Shown in pieces: positions 19,416 to 29,338 of a stretch of 40,185 bases of DNA. The stretch covers positions 1 through 40,185 of the forward strand of contig VXIS01000390.1 of NCBI GenBank assembly GCA_008704415.1, written 5' to 3'. The translations under genes and the position numbers were made by a program. The DNA comes from Sphaerosporella brunnea (lineage: Eukaryota; Ascomycota; Pezizomycetes; Pezizales; Pyronemataceae). Each line of letters begins with the position of its first letter. Position 1 is the first letter of the stretch. The notes below the pieces were generated by a model, which had not been told where the DNA came from, did no database searches, and saw only the letters and a list, made by a program, of their open reading frames with translations.

Positions 19416-21509
19416 ATGACGACCAGCAACACCGCCACGACAATTAGAAAGCTCAATGAGCACAACTATCGAGCTTGGGTCTTGGATATGCAAGATGTCC
19501 TCAAGCAACTAGGTCTATGGCGCATTGTTACGGGCACCGAGCGAATTCCAATCCCTCCATCACGGCCGCCAATCATCTCGCAAGCCGCCAATCGAACCGT
19601 CAACCATCCACCTCCGGACCTGCAGACCTGGGATTTTAAGCCGGAATCCGACGATGAAACGTATCTTCAGAAATACGAAACGTTTATGCTTGAGTACGAC
19701 AAGTATGATGAAAAGCGGACTAGAGCATGTGGGACCATCTGTCATGCTCTCGAATCAAGCATCCGGCAGCGCTATCGCGCTTTGACATACGATGATCCAC
19801 GAGTTCTTTGGGAAACCATCAAATCCGACTTTGAAAAGGTGATAAAGCTTGATGGCCAGCACGAGCAGGCAAAGCTTGCAACCTGCAAGCTAGAGGATTT
19901 TCCTTCGGTCACCGAATGGATTGCGGCCCAAGATGAGATTATCAACGACCTTGCGATCTGCGGCATCGAGGTTAGGGACAATTGGCGTTCGTTTTATATG
20001 ATGTCCAACCTTCCTACAAGCCCCGAATGGCTCAGCTTCACCACCTCGATGAACATCAGCGGTAAAGCAAAAGAGCCTAGCGATATCATCACCGAGCTTT
20101 TAGCCTTTGAAGCCTGTCTCCGACGACAGAAAGGGCTTTCCTCAGAAGCTGCGCTATTTGTTACGCGGAAGCAGCGTAATCAGGCTCGGCAGGGCAATAG
20201 CCAAGGTACTCTGAACCGAACACGCAGCGACCAGAAGGGCAACAATGAGCGTTCACGTAACCGCAGTAGCAGCAAGGAGAAGAAGACGAAAAGGTGCTAT
20301 GGGTGCGGTATAATCGGTCACTCCAAGTCAGAATGTCGCCATCCTGAGAAGTGGGAAGCCTATGCGAAACAGCAAGCTACTGCTCATGTCAATAATCGCG
20401 AGAATAAGGCGGCACTAGCTCAGGTCAACCTAGCCGCAGCCCACGCTAGTCTTTTTGATGACTCATCACCCAAACACTCCTTCCTCTTCGCCACCTTTGA
20501 TGACGTTAAGGCCTCAAGCTCTGAACCTTACGATTCTGTCTTCACCGTCAATGCCCTTCGCGCCTCTTCCGACTCCAGCTTCACGTCCTCAGACTGGATC
20601 CTCGACACTGGCGCTTCCACCCACATCACCGGTAACCGTCAGCTCTTTTCCTTCTACAAGGCGTATTCTCCCGGGGAGCACCTTGTTCGTACCGCCAACA
20701 ATCAAGTAGTCTCAGCAGCTGGTGTAGGCACCGTCCCAATCCGTCTCGGTGGAAGTGTGTTTCTCCTTCGCTCGGTCCTTCACGTCCCCGCTTGCGGTAA
20801 CAACAATCTACTGAGCATCCTCCAACTCATTCGCAAACGTATGAAGATCAACTTTGATGAAAATACAGCTACGCTAACCTTTAATTGCTGCAATGTGGGT
20901 ACTGCTTACGTTAAGAAGGATCTCTTTGTGTTGCATTGCGACGATGACTCAGCGACTACTGCCGACGATTACCCCGTTGTGTTTGCAGCTATCTCAGCTC
21001 CACAGAATCCTAAAGATATTCTGCTTTGGCACGCCCGTCTCGGCCATCTTAGTCTACCCGCAGTCAAACGTGCCTGCTCCGTTGTGAAAGGGATGGAGCT
21101 GCAGGCTCGGAGTCCCTCAGATTGCATCTGCGAAGCTTGTATTCTTGGCAAGATGACTCGGCGACCTTTCTCAAAGCCAAGCGGTGAACCTCCGAAGATC
21201 CGACAGCCTCTTGGGCTCATCCACACCGATGTTGTTGGCCCGATGCCCACTCAGAGTCGCAAAGGCTACCGCTACTTTGTGATGTTTACCGACGATGCCA
21301 CCCGCTATACTCATGTCTATTTTCTTCGCTACAAGTCTGAAGTTGTCTCCTGCTTCGAAGACTACAAAGCTGCTGTCGAAAAGATGCACAATTTGCCGAT
21401 TTTACGTCTGCGCATGGATGGTGGTGGAGAATATTCCGGTCAGGAGCTCCTCAGCTTCCTTCGCAAAGAAGGCATCCAAGCCGAGCCATCTGCACACTAT
21501 AATCGATAA
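19416..21509 (+). pseudogene. copia-1 gag-protease-integrase (truncated polyprotein)
   Basis: From the ATG at 19416 the frame runs 697 codons. Residues 1-260 form the Gag (UBN2-like) region (NEHNYRAWVLDMQDVL, WETIKSDFEK). Around residues 305-320 is a CCHC zinc knuckle, CYGCGIIGHSKSEC. The protease active site is DTGASTHI (around residue 395). The GAG-pre-integrase segment has LLWHARLGHLS, and the integrase core begins with HTDVVGPM and reaches MDGGGEYSG. The frame stops at HYNR near 21505, exactly where a deletion joins integrase to reverse transcriptase; the last catalytic residue and the integrase C-terminus are lost. The frame is open upstream to 19296 but lacks a better ATG. Particle formation might still be possible; integration by this copy is not. 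Confidence 0.9.
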
Positions 21510-22961
21510 GTATAAGGCTCGATTGATTGCTCAGGGTTTCACTCAGAAAGAAGGTCTAGATTTTGATGGGAATGCGATATCTTCTCCAGTGGTCGATGCC
21601 TCCACTATTCGCTTCTGTTTGGGTCTCACAGCACAGCACAACCTCCACATTGCAATACTCGACTGCCCCACAGCGTTTTTGGGTAGCACACTGCACGAGG
21701 AAATCTACCTTCGACTACCTGAAGGAAACCGGGAAGACCCGTGGAAAAGAGATTGCCCGCTTGTTCGCCTTAAAAAGACCCTATATGGCTTAAAGCAGTC
21801 TGCACGTGGTTGGTTTGAAGACGTCTATGATTTTCTGGTTGACCACCTTGCCCTCAGAGCTTCGGTTGCCACTCCCGGTCTTTTTCTCGGCGATGGCATT
21901 GTCGTTCTGGTCTATGTTGACGACATCATGATCCTCGCTACCACCACTGAAAAGCTTCGGACGCTTTGTGATGCTCTGCACAGCCGCTTTCGCGCTGAAC
22001 CACCCAAGAATACCAGCATTCCCACAGGAGATCATTTCCAGTATGTGGGTCTTGACGTTCAACTTGATCGCAAGCGGCGCATTGCCTACATCAACCAGTC
22101 CGGGTACATCGCAAAGGTCCTTGAACACTTTGGCATGACCGACTGCCGACCCGATACACCCCAATGGACGAAGGCCTCAAGCTTAGTCTCGCTGTAGCAA
22201 AAACGGGGGAGCAATCCTCGGAAGGAACGGGGAAATTGGAACCAATCGACAAATCCTTATATCGTCAGGCTGTCGGAAGCCTTCTATATATTGCCCTCGG
22301 GTCCCGACCCGATATCGCATATGCAGCCACTACCCTCGGTCGCTATTCCTCAAATCCTGATCAAAGCCATTGGACCGCCGTTAAACATCTGTTCCGATAC
22401 CTCAAGGCGACAGCATCCAAGCAGCTTATTCCCACCTTGCCTTTGGACAGCAGACCCTGTTCGCGTTATGGATCATCCACCATAAGGGCATACGCGGATG
22501 CCGACCTTGGCGGAGAGCTGCACACCAGCAAATCGACTACCGGATACCTCCTTTATGTGTGCGGCATCTTGGTTCTATGGAAATCTAAAAAGCAGACACT
22601 TGTCGCGCAATCCACCATGCAATCAGAGCTAATTGCATCAGCTTCAGTGAAAAGACAAATCGATTGGTTCCAAGGTTTACTATTTGAGCTTGCGCCGAGC
22701 CTGCCAGAAGCGTCCGCGTCGTCTGAATCACCGCTTATTCTGAACGACAACTTGGCCTGCGTAACGGTGCTCAACTCCGGGAACTTCAAAGGAGAAAACA
22801 GGCACCTACGCCTACGCTTTTACGGGTTACACGAGGCAGTTGCCACTGGGAAGCTCGCGGTTGAGCATATCCCTTCAGAGGAAATGCTGGCGGACGGCCT
22901 TACAAAGGCATTGGGGAAGACAAAACACAGTAAGTTTGTCAAGGAAATTGGATTGATTTGA
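21510..22961 (+). pseudogene. copia-1 reverse transcriptase and RNase H, two broken frames
   Basis: The sequence re-enters at YKARLIAQGFTQKEG, the normal start of the copia RT core, in a different frame from integrase. Frame one (to 22197) holds LYGLKQSARGWF and the RT active site LVYVDDIMIL. A single-base frameshift near 22160 (at the TPMDEG position) moves the frame to 22164-22961. That part has RPDIAYAATTLGRY, the RNase H start ADADLGGELHTSKSTTGY, LVAQSTMQSE and the usual C-terminus HIPSEEMLADGLTK. The fingers part of RT is deleted. The stop at 22959 lies 20 bp before the polypurine tract. Confidence 0.9.
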
Positions 22962-22995
22962 TTTCACACTTGTGACCGCATGGGCAACGGGGGAG

Positions 22996-23180
22996 TGTTG
23001 GAAAAGGATTTTCGGGTGGCGACCGTGGGTCTAGATTTCTTGTTTCCGTTTGCCGTAGTTCGATAGTTGTCCTTTTCCTGTTGCTTTGCCCACGCGGCGC
23101 TGTATATAAAGGCTCGACGCTCGCCCTCCGACGTCGGACGAACCAAGCTTTCTCTCCTCTCTCAACCTCGTCGTTCAACA
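22996..23180 (+). repeat. copia-1 3' LTR
   Basis: 185 bp, TGTTGG...TTCAACA, preceded by the polypurine tract at 22981-22995. About 98% identical to the 5' LTR by eye. Confidence 0.95.
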
Positions 23181-24154
23181 ACGCAGACCACACGGACACA
23201 TGGTACCCGCTGTTCTGCTGCCGCGGCACGGACATGTGCGAGTACTGCGGCGAGTATGTCATCGAGATGCGGCGGTTCATCGACGGCGAGTGGAAGCGTC
23301 TTTCGCCCGAGACGAAGCAGTTGTGGGTGAAGCCAGGCATGGCTTCTTACTCACTTCTGGGATTCGAGGCAGGCGACAAGTCCCGAGGCAGGCGACAAGT
23401 CCCGAGGCAGGCGACAAGTCCCGAGGCAGGCGACAAGTCCCGAGGCAGGCGACAAGTCCCGAGGCCACCAACAAGCCCCGAGGCAGCCGACAAGTCCCGA
23501 GGCCAGTGGACAGACCTCAACGTGGGTGATGCCGCGAAGTTTCGAGCGATAGGACTCGCCACTAAGGACTGGGGATAAGAGTTCTTGATGGCCAATGGGT
23601 ACGTCAAAGAGGGTCAGTTCCACACTATCACCTCTAAAGAAACCACGCACATGATCGATACCGGCATTTTCTGCATGGAGTCTCACATCTAAAGGTGTGT
23701 GGGCTACAACTGGGTGCTTCACCATTGGCTTGAGAAGAGGTGGCAGAGCTAGGAGGGCAGGGTTGGGGTCAAAGAGGAGTCGACTGAAGGTGATGAGGTT
23801 GTTCCGTCCGCCGATTGGAACCCGCACATGCCAATCAAGCCAGGCGCCCACGGTATCCGATACTTCCACCACCCCGAATACGCAGACCACACGGACACAT
23901 GGTAGCCACTGTTCTGCCGCCGCGGCACGGACATGTGCGAGTACTGCGGCTAGTATGTCATCGAGATGCGGCCATTCATCAACGGCGAGTGGAAGCCTCT
24001 TTTGCTATGGAGAGCGGTGAAGGACGCCACCAAGGAGGGTGGAAGGATGAGATGCTGGCCTTCCACTTCTGTGGTGGACCTACTGGTGGATGACAGATGT
24101 ACGGAGGGCGTCTTGAATTTCCTTCGCAACCAAAGTTGGCTGCTGGCGCGATAG
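23181..24154 (+). pseudogene. Interrupted and duplicated gene, possibly DUF6697-like
   Basis: The protein sequence before the retrotransposon (AYFHRPGYA, ending 18991) joins DHTDTWYPLFCCRG at 23186 once one duplication copy is removed. It continues CEYCGEYVIEMRRFIDGEWK and LSPETKQLWV. The pattern 'LF...YxGEY...LxxEWxxLxxxxKxxW' resembles DUF6697, a fungal domain of unknown function (inference). After a 19-bp minisatellite the frame goes on, through a TAA at 23576, with KCVGY-like RCVGYNWVLHHWLEKRW. A second copy of DHTDTW...CEYCG starts about 699 bp further (23882), with stop codons replacing Tyr and Glu. The second copy ends at 24154. Both copies are dead; the first was killed by the copia insertion, the repeats or both. 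Confidence 0.55.
23366..23498 (+). repeat. 19-bp minisatellite in the interrupted gene
   Basis: Five perfect units of gaggcaggcgacaagtccc (23366-23460) are followed by two degenerate ones (23461-23498). As 19 is not a multiple of three, the translated pattern repeats every three units (57 bp). Confidence 0.95.
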
Positions 24155-24736
24155 GGGGCCATCATGTAATGTAATGACCGCTATTTCCTAGCTGTTTTGA
24201 CGAGTCTCCTTGATGCGGGGTAGCATAGTCTATATGTAATGGCCGCAAGCGACCGAATACAATCTATCTATCCCTATATAGAGCAGTTGGTGTGGCGTTT
24301 TCCCAGTGGTGTTTTACCAGTGGCGTTTACCGGTGGCGGTGCAGGCTCAACGTGCCGGGGTTGGAAGCTTCTGAGCTCAACCCCACTCAAGACAACCAAC
24401 CACGATAATAAAATATGAAATAGCAATAGCAAGATACACTCAAAAAAGCGCAAATATTACGATAAAGTTGTCTATTTCTACCCGCATGCTACTTTATTAC
24501 ATTTCACATTATTTCTCTATTTGGTGTCGGCACAAGGGCTTCTTTTCTGTCGCGTCTAGAAGTCTAGAGTTACGGGAAGGGGTTTCGACCCAAACCAAAG
24601 CTTTATCGTCTGGATCCGGTTTGAAAACCCTTCCAGACCTGACGGGAAGTCATCCAATAAACGAATGTTGCATCGATGCATTTCAATCCCGGGTCCTGGC
24701 GATCGATTTCGGCCTATGTGGGCCACAAGCTTGGTG
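24155..24736. other. No gene; right element-like end and AT-rich sequence
   Basis: It contains the right member of the inverted pair (24248-24351) and a ccttccagacctgacgggaagtcatc string (about 24631) that recurs near 37603. The only ATG frame is short and without motifs. Confidence 0.4.
24248..24351 (-). repeat. Element-like end, right member of a distant inverted pair
   Basis: Read in reverse: gttgagcc, ccaccggtaaacgcc and related units, acaccaact, ctctatatagggatag. This mirrors 14791-14928. The spacing is about 9.5 kb. Confidence 0.6.
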
Positions 24737-24805
24737 ATTGTGCGGGGTCAGTTGAACCCCGCTCGCAAGACTGTATTCATGCAGATTGCGAGATTGTGCG
24801 GGGTC

Positions 24806-25010
24806 TGTTGAAATTGTGGACGTGTAGAGAAAGGTTTAGTCAGAAGGGATAGATAGTGGTAAGCGATGATTGTATTGCTTATCTACATAGTAGCCTAGCT
24901 ACGTAAAGACACCATCTTACAGCTTCACTAGATAGCACTCAGTACCACCTCGATACCACCTCGACCCTAGCCACTCATCCCGTCACACCTAGAAAGCCCG
25001 TTTTCCAACA
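24806..25010 (-). repeat. copia-2 3' LTR
   Basis: 205 bp; on the element strand it starts TGTTGGAAAACGGG and ends CAATTTCAACA. Confidence 0.95.
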
Positions 25011-25023
25011 CTCCCCCCTCTTT

Positions 25024-25980
25024 CTAGGTAGTGTCCTCCACTTCGTAGAGTCCAAGCTTGCTGGTTAGCATTTGGTGTCGAGGAGTCGGAAGGCCTTTCG
25101 TTAGCAGGTCTGCTATGTTGTCTTCAGATGCTATGTAGTCGAACTTGACGTGCCCCTTCTCTTGCTCGTCTCTAGCATGGTGGAACTTGATGTCTATGTG
25201 CTTTGTCTTTGCTTTCAGAACTCCAGTGGCTATAAGCTTCAAGGCTCCCTGGTTGTCGCAGCTTATAGGTGTCGGCGTCGATTTCGTGGGATCTCCGAGT
25301 CGATCGATTTCGGCTTGCAGACGTCGAAGCCAGATGGCTTCTCGAGTTGTGTCCGAGCAGGCGATGTATTCAGCTTCTAGCGTTGATAGGGCGACAACTG
25401 TCTGTGATTTCGCTTGCCAGGATATGGATCCCTTATTCATCTGAAAGACGTATCCGCCTATTGATTTTCTGCTTCCGGGGCTTCCAGCCCAGTCGGAATG
25501 TGTGAAACCTACTACGCTGGCAACGCTGGCATCTGGTTGCAGAGCGGTGCTTGAGAAGTGCAATCCGTATTTCGATGTTTTCTTGAGGTATCGTAAAGCT
25601 CGCTTCGCAGCCGTTAGGTGCATCTGTAGGGGATTGGCGTTGTATTTGCTCAAGACTGTAACTCAGAAAGCGATATCTGGCCTGGTGCCTAGTGCCGCAT
25701 ACATGAGAGATCCGACCATAGACTGGTATAGAGTCGTATCTGACACCTGCTTGTCGTTGCATAGGGGGTTGTCGAGATCGACGTTTGCATCCATCGGTGA
25801 AGCGGTTTCTTTGGCGTTTTCAAGATCGAATCTTCGGATGATGGAGTGTATATACGTTGATTGGCTGAGAGTTATGCCTGCTGAGCTTCGTCCAATCTCT
25901 AGGCCTAGGAACCTTTGCACTTGGCCCAGGTCCGTCATCTTGTATCGCTCATTGAGTTGTCGCTTGATCTCGTCTCTTCT
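25024..25980 (-). pseudogene. copia-2 RT tail and RNase H
   Basis: On the minus strand the frame starts with DEIKRQLNERYKMTDLGQ and FLGLEIGR (the end of the RT core), then RPDIAF, a single in-frame TGA (25663-25665), and VTVLSKYNANP. RNase H follows with HSDWAGSPGSRKSIGGYVF, ALSTLEAEYIACSD and SCDNQGALKLI. It ends with the copia tail ADLLTKGLP and a stop at 25024. Upstream it is joined by a deletion to the gag gene in another frame. One stop is the only damage in this part. Confidence 0.9.
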
Positions 25981-26650
25981 TTCTAGGGGGCTTGGTGGTT
26001 GCCTTTAGAGCTTCTACGGCTGCATCGGCGCTGGTCTTCATCGATCGCAAACGCTCGTCTTCAATAAGAGCAGTGCAAATGCTCTCAATAGTGGCTTCTG
26101 GTCGATTCTGTTGGTTGTTGATGGTCATTGCAAATACTGGTGGCAGGTAGTTGAATATGTGCGTTTTGAACGTCGTGTCGGAAATCGCCTCGTCGGTGCC
26201 TGCAATCTGGTCTCGGATCTCTTCAAGCTCGGTGAAGAAGTCGGCTATGGGCGCTCCAGCTTTTGGCCTCATCATTAGGAATTTCTGGTGCAGTTGCTGT
26301 CGTCCGAGAGCAGAGTTGGCCGTGTTGAGCTTGCTGGCAAGCTTATCCCACATCTCTTTGGGATCATCGGTGCCGCTTATCATGACTTTCACGGTCTTGC
26401 AGCATCCATTGAAGATGTAGGTAGCTGCATCCTCTTTTCGGTGTCTGTAGTCTTTGAAGGCTTGCCGTACACGCTCAGATGCGTTGGGCGCACGCTGATC
26501 GGGTTCTTCTTCGTCACCGGTTACGATATCCCAGGCATCGGACGAGCGAAGGATGCGTCGCATGTTTATCGCCCATGATGCGTAGTTTTCGGTGGTGAGG
26601 AGGTCGAAGGTGCCTTTGGGATGCTTAAACATCTGCGTTTTCGAGGACAT
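25949..26650 (-). CDS. copia-2 Gag (truncated)
   Basis: An ATG at 26650 starts a 233-codon frame with the copia Gag (UBN2) pattern: LTTENYASWAINMRRILRSSDAWD, MWDKLASKLNT, ADFFTELEEIRDQI and YLPPVFAMTINNQ. The product ends in a basic tail, KPPRKKRRDQATTQ, where the internal deletion joins it out of frame to the RT tail. The CCHC knuckle is missing. The gag part itself has no stop or frameshift and might still be translated. The nearly identical LTRs suggest recent activity in trans. Confidence 0.88.
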   Translation of the reverse strand: MSSKTQMFKHPKGTFDLLTTENYASWAINMRRILRSSDAWDIVTGDEEEPDQRAPNASERVRQAFKDYRHRKEDAATYIFNGCCKTVKVMISGTDDPKEMWDKLASKLNTANSALGRQQLHQKFLMMRPKAGAPIADFFTELEEIRDQIAGTDEAISDTTFKTHIFNYLPPVFAMTINNQQNRPEATIESICTALIEDERLRSMKTSADAAVEALKATTKPPRKKRRDQATTQ

Positions 26651-26726
26651 TTTGATGGTTTGATGGTTTTGGTGTTGATGGAGGAAGCGATTTCGTTTTC
26701 AGGAAAGCGCGACAGGGCTCATAACC

Positions 26727-26931
26727 TGTTGAAATTGTGGACGTGTAGAGAAAGGTTTAGTCAGAAGGGATAGATAGTGGTAAGCGATGATTGTATTGCT
26801 TATCTACATAGTAGCCTAGCTACGTATAGACACCATCTTACAGCTTCACTAGATAGCACTCAGTACCACCTCGATACCACCTCGACCCTAGCCACTCATC
26901 CCGTCACACCTAGAAAGCCCGTTTTCCAACA
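26727..26931 (-). repeat. copia-2 5' LTR
   Basis: Differs from the other LTR only at one base (cgtatag against cgtaaag near 26826). Confidence 0.95.
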
Positions 26932-27547
26932 GGGTCAGTTGAACCCCGCTCACAAGACTAATCGCGAGGTTTTTCGTGGTCAGTGAAACCTTGCTTGCAA
27001 GACTGATCCCGAGGTTTTTCATGGTCAGTTGAACCCCGCTCGCAAGACTGTATTTATGCAGATTGACTGTATCCATGCAGATTGCGATCTTTTTCGTGGC
27101 CAGTTGAACCCCGCTCGCAGGACTGTATTCATGCAGATTGACTGTATTCATGCAGATTGCGAGATTGTGCGGGGTCAGTTGAACCCCGCTCACAAGACTA
27201 ATCAAGAGGTTTTTCGTGGTCAGTGAAACCCCGCTCGCAAGACTGATCCCGAGGTTTTTCGTGGTCAGTGAAACCCCGCTCGCAAGACTGATCCCGAGGT
27301 TTTTCGTGGTCAGTTGAACCCCGCTCGCAAGACTGATCCCGAGGTTTTTCATGGTCAGTTGAACCCCGCTCGCCCACGCAGGCATCCGTTGTTCCGGCGC
27401 GGGGTTCCTGATTCGGTGGTGGAAGATTGCCGAATCCATCGTATAAGGAGGTATATCCTCCCGTCCTCCTGGCTGGACCACAGCGCACTCAACAGCTATC
27501 CCAGAACATTGCTATCCCTAAGCCAGATCCATCCCGAACCACCTACG

Positions 27548-28867
27548 ATGTCGAACCCATCCCGCTCCAACCCAATCTCTGAATCCCAAGAGGTTCCAAT
27601 CTCTGAATCCCAAGAGGCTCGATCTGACAAGGTCGAATATTCATCATCCGATGCCCTGTCCGACACCGAGTTCGAAGTTCAACCGTTGACAAGTAAGGAC
27701 AGAAAATTGGCCCAGTGGAAAGAGAAAAAAAGACAAAATAGGCGCGAGCATGCCTACAGACGACAAAAGGAGGAACTGGTGCAAGAGGCTTTATCTGTCA
27801 TTGGGGGGGGGCATCCGAGTCTGTCATGGGGGGGGGAGCACCCGGGTCTTCCAAGCATGTAGCCGTCATAAAGCTGAGGCGGAGACCCGAGCTCGCACGG
27901 GAGATGCAAGGTAAAAGGTTTCATCATACTGATCCTATCTTTGACGACTTCAAACGGATCGGGGGTAAAGGCAGTGGCACCGTGGTTGTCCTGGACGAGG
28001 ATACCGACGAGGTGGTTTTTATTGCAAAAATCACCGAATACCAAGACATGACTCGCGACGACCTCGCCACTTTCAACCACGTCTTTACCTACTTTCACAG
28101 AGACCAACGCCTTCACCTCCCGGTCAAGACAAACCACGCCATGGTCAATGGCCAAATGCGGGCAATCGGCTGGCGCGCGTGCATGGAGACCGGACAGGCT
28201 GTTGGCACTTATGCCCCGTCATCGACAGGCCACAAGAATATGGATGCCTGGTTAAAGCACACGCAAGGTGCTTTGGAGGTGCACCGTATCTATGCCAATA
28301 GTTTTTGCAATCTTGCCCCCAATATGTATGGGAGCCAGGTCCAGCAACGCGCTGAGCTTGGAGTTCCAGCCTTGGGGGCAGATTACGATGACGACGAGCA
28401 TACGTTTCTGTACTGCTCCAATCTCGCCTACACCCTTGGTATGCAGCGGCTCCGCCTATGAAGATGTTGATGCTGATACCAGTATAGATGACTTTGAGAA
28501 CCTTGGACATCTGGACAATGATATCTCCACCTACACACATGGCATAGGTGGCAACGTGAATAAGGCGACCCGAAGATTTGCTCCTTTCGAGGAGGGATAT
28601 CAGATGGAAGGGGCCTTTTTTTATGTTGCCGACTATGGCCTTCTTATCGATTATGATAAGATTGATGGGGTGGTTGAGCAGGTTTGGCAGGGGCCCAAAC
28701 ATGTTCATGGGACAGTCGGAGGTAGGGTGAAGGAGGGTTTCACGCGGTACGGCAGTTCGACCCAGATCAACGATCGCCTAACTGCAAAAGTTGCCAAGTA
28801 CCAGGTGGATGGAGAAGGTATCATTGTGGATGACAAGGAATATGCTGCACGGTGTGGAAAGAGTTGA
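27548..28867 (+). pseudogene. TET/JBP-like 2-oxoglutarate Fe(II) dioxygenase, one intron, one frameshift
   Basis: The ATG at 27548 opens an N-terminal region rich in Ser/Glu with a basic helix (QWKEKKRQNRREHAYRRQKEE). Two nine-base G runs (27803-27811, 27828-27836) accompany a frame change. The second frame continues to 28438. A 49-nt intron (28439-28487, GTATGC...CTGAT...TAG) joins it in phase to 28488-28867. The spliced C-terminal half has SNLAYT, then HLDND (the HxD iron ligands), FFYVADYG, WQGPKHVHGT (the distal His) and TRYGSSTQ (the 2-oxoglutarate Arg). This matches fungal TET/JBP proteins, which oxidise 5-methylcytosine or thymine; that substrate here is inference. With the G-run shift repaired by sequencing or slippage it could be intact; otherwise dead. 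Confidence 0.55.
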
Positions 28868-28944
28868 GCATCCTCCTCATGGGGTTCCTCTTCTGGGTGT
28901 CTGCGGTTTCTTTTCTGGGTCTGAGTCTTTGTGGTTTCGGTTCT

Positions 28945-29180
28945 GGGTTTGGGTCTTCGCGGTTTCCTTTTCTGGGTTTTCCTTTCTGGGTCTTTGCGGT
29001 TTTCCTGGTTTTGGTTCTGGGTTTGGGTCTTCGCGGTTTCCTTTTCTGGGTTTTCCTTTCTGGGTCTTTGCGGTTTTCCCGGTTTTGGTTCTGGGTTTGG
29101 GTCTTCGCGGTTTCCTTTTCTGGGTTTTCCTTTCTGGGTCTTTGCGGTTTTCCTGGTTTCGGTTCTGGGTTTGGGTCATT
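28945..29180. repeat. 74-bp tandem repeat, three units plus a partial
   Basis: Units start at 28945, 29019, 29093 and (partial) 29167 with gggtttgggtcttcgcgg. The period of 74 is not a multiple of three, so the repetitive Lys/Pro and Phe/Trp frames on either strand are not coding. Confidence 0.92.
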
Positions 29181-29338
29181 AGGGCCGCTCAGACGGGCGT
29201 TTTTGACTTGGATATCCGAATTTTCAACCGGCTGTTTATCGATGTCTCCTTCCGTGTTTGCCCGGGTGCGGCAGCGAAGCTGCCGACAGCTCCTCCCAAC
29301 CCAGGCCCGGGACCTAGTGGGTGGCTGGCAGCTAGCAG

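Larger units (their letters stand above)
18992..23180 (+). mobile_element. Ty1/copia LTR retrotransposon copia-1 (defective)
   Basis: Two 185-bp LTRs bound the element (18992-19176, 22996-23180), flanked by a perfect 5-bp duplication acgca (18987-18991 and 23181-23185). Order: LTR, primer site, repeat-rich leader, gag, protease, integrase, reverse transcriptase, RNase H, polypurine tract (gggcaacgggggag), LTR; the IN-before-RT order defines copia. A deletion at about 21505 removes the end of integrase and start of reverse transcriptase, and there is a frameshift near 22160. The LTRs differ at about four sites, all transitions. Confidence 0.95.
24806..26931 (-). mobile_element. Ty1/copia LTR retrotransposon copia-2 (internally deleted)
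   Basis: LTRs of 205 bp (24806-25010 and 26727-26931) differ at a single site, and a perfect 5-bp duplication gggtc flanks them (24801-24805, 26932-26936), so this is the youngest insertion seen here. On the minus strand: 5' LTR, half-tRNA-iMet primer site (26726-26714), gag, then directly the end of RT and RNase H, polypurine tract (complement of 25011-25022), 3' LTR. Protease, integrase and most of RT are deleted. It depends on other copies for movement. Confidence 0.95.
24737..27374. repeat. About 45-bp minisatellite, split by copia-2
   Basis: Units such as ggtcagttgaaccccgctc, gcaagactgatcccgagg and tttttcgtgg repeat from 24737 to 24805 and from 26932 to 27374; some units carry extra atgcagattgactg blocks. 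The copia-2 element sits in the array. The unit is divisible by three, so long frames appear on the minus strand (15-residue repeats); I regard these as non-coding. Confidence 0.85.

Noticed and set aside
23366..23498. CRISPR-like array
   Set aside because: The 19-bp units are contiguous with no spacers, and the organism is eukaryotic; it is a minisatellite.
26888..27481. 197-codon minus-strand frame with 15-residue repeats
   Set aside because: It is a translation of a 45-bp minisatellite whose period is divisible by three; the array is interrupted by an LTR element and has no domain.
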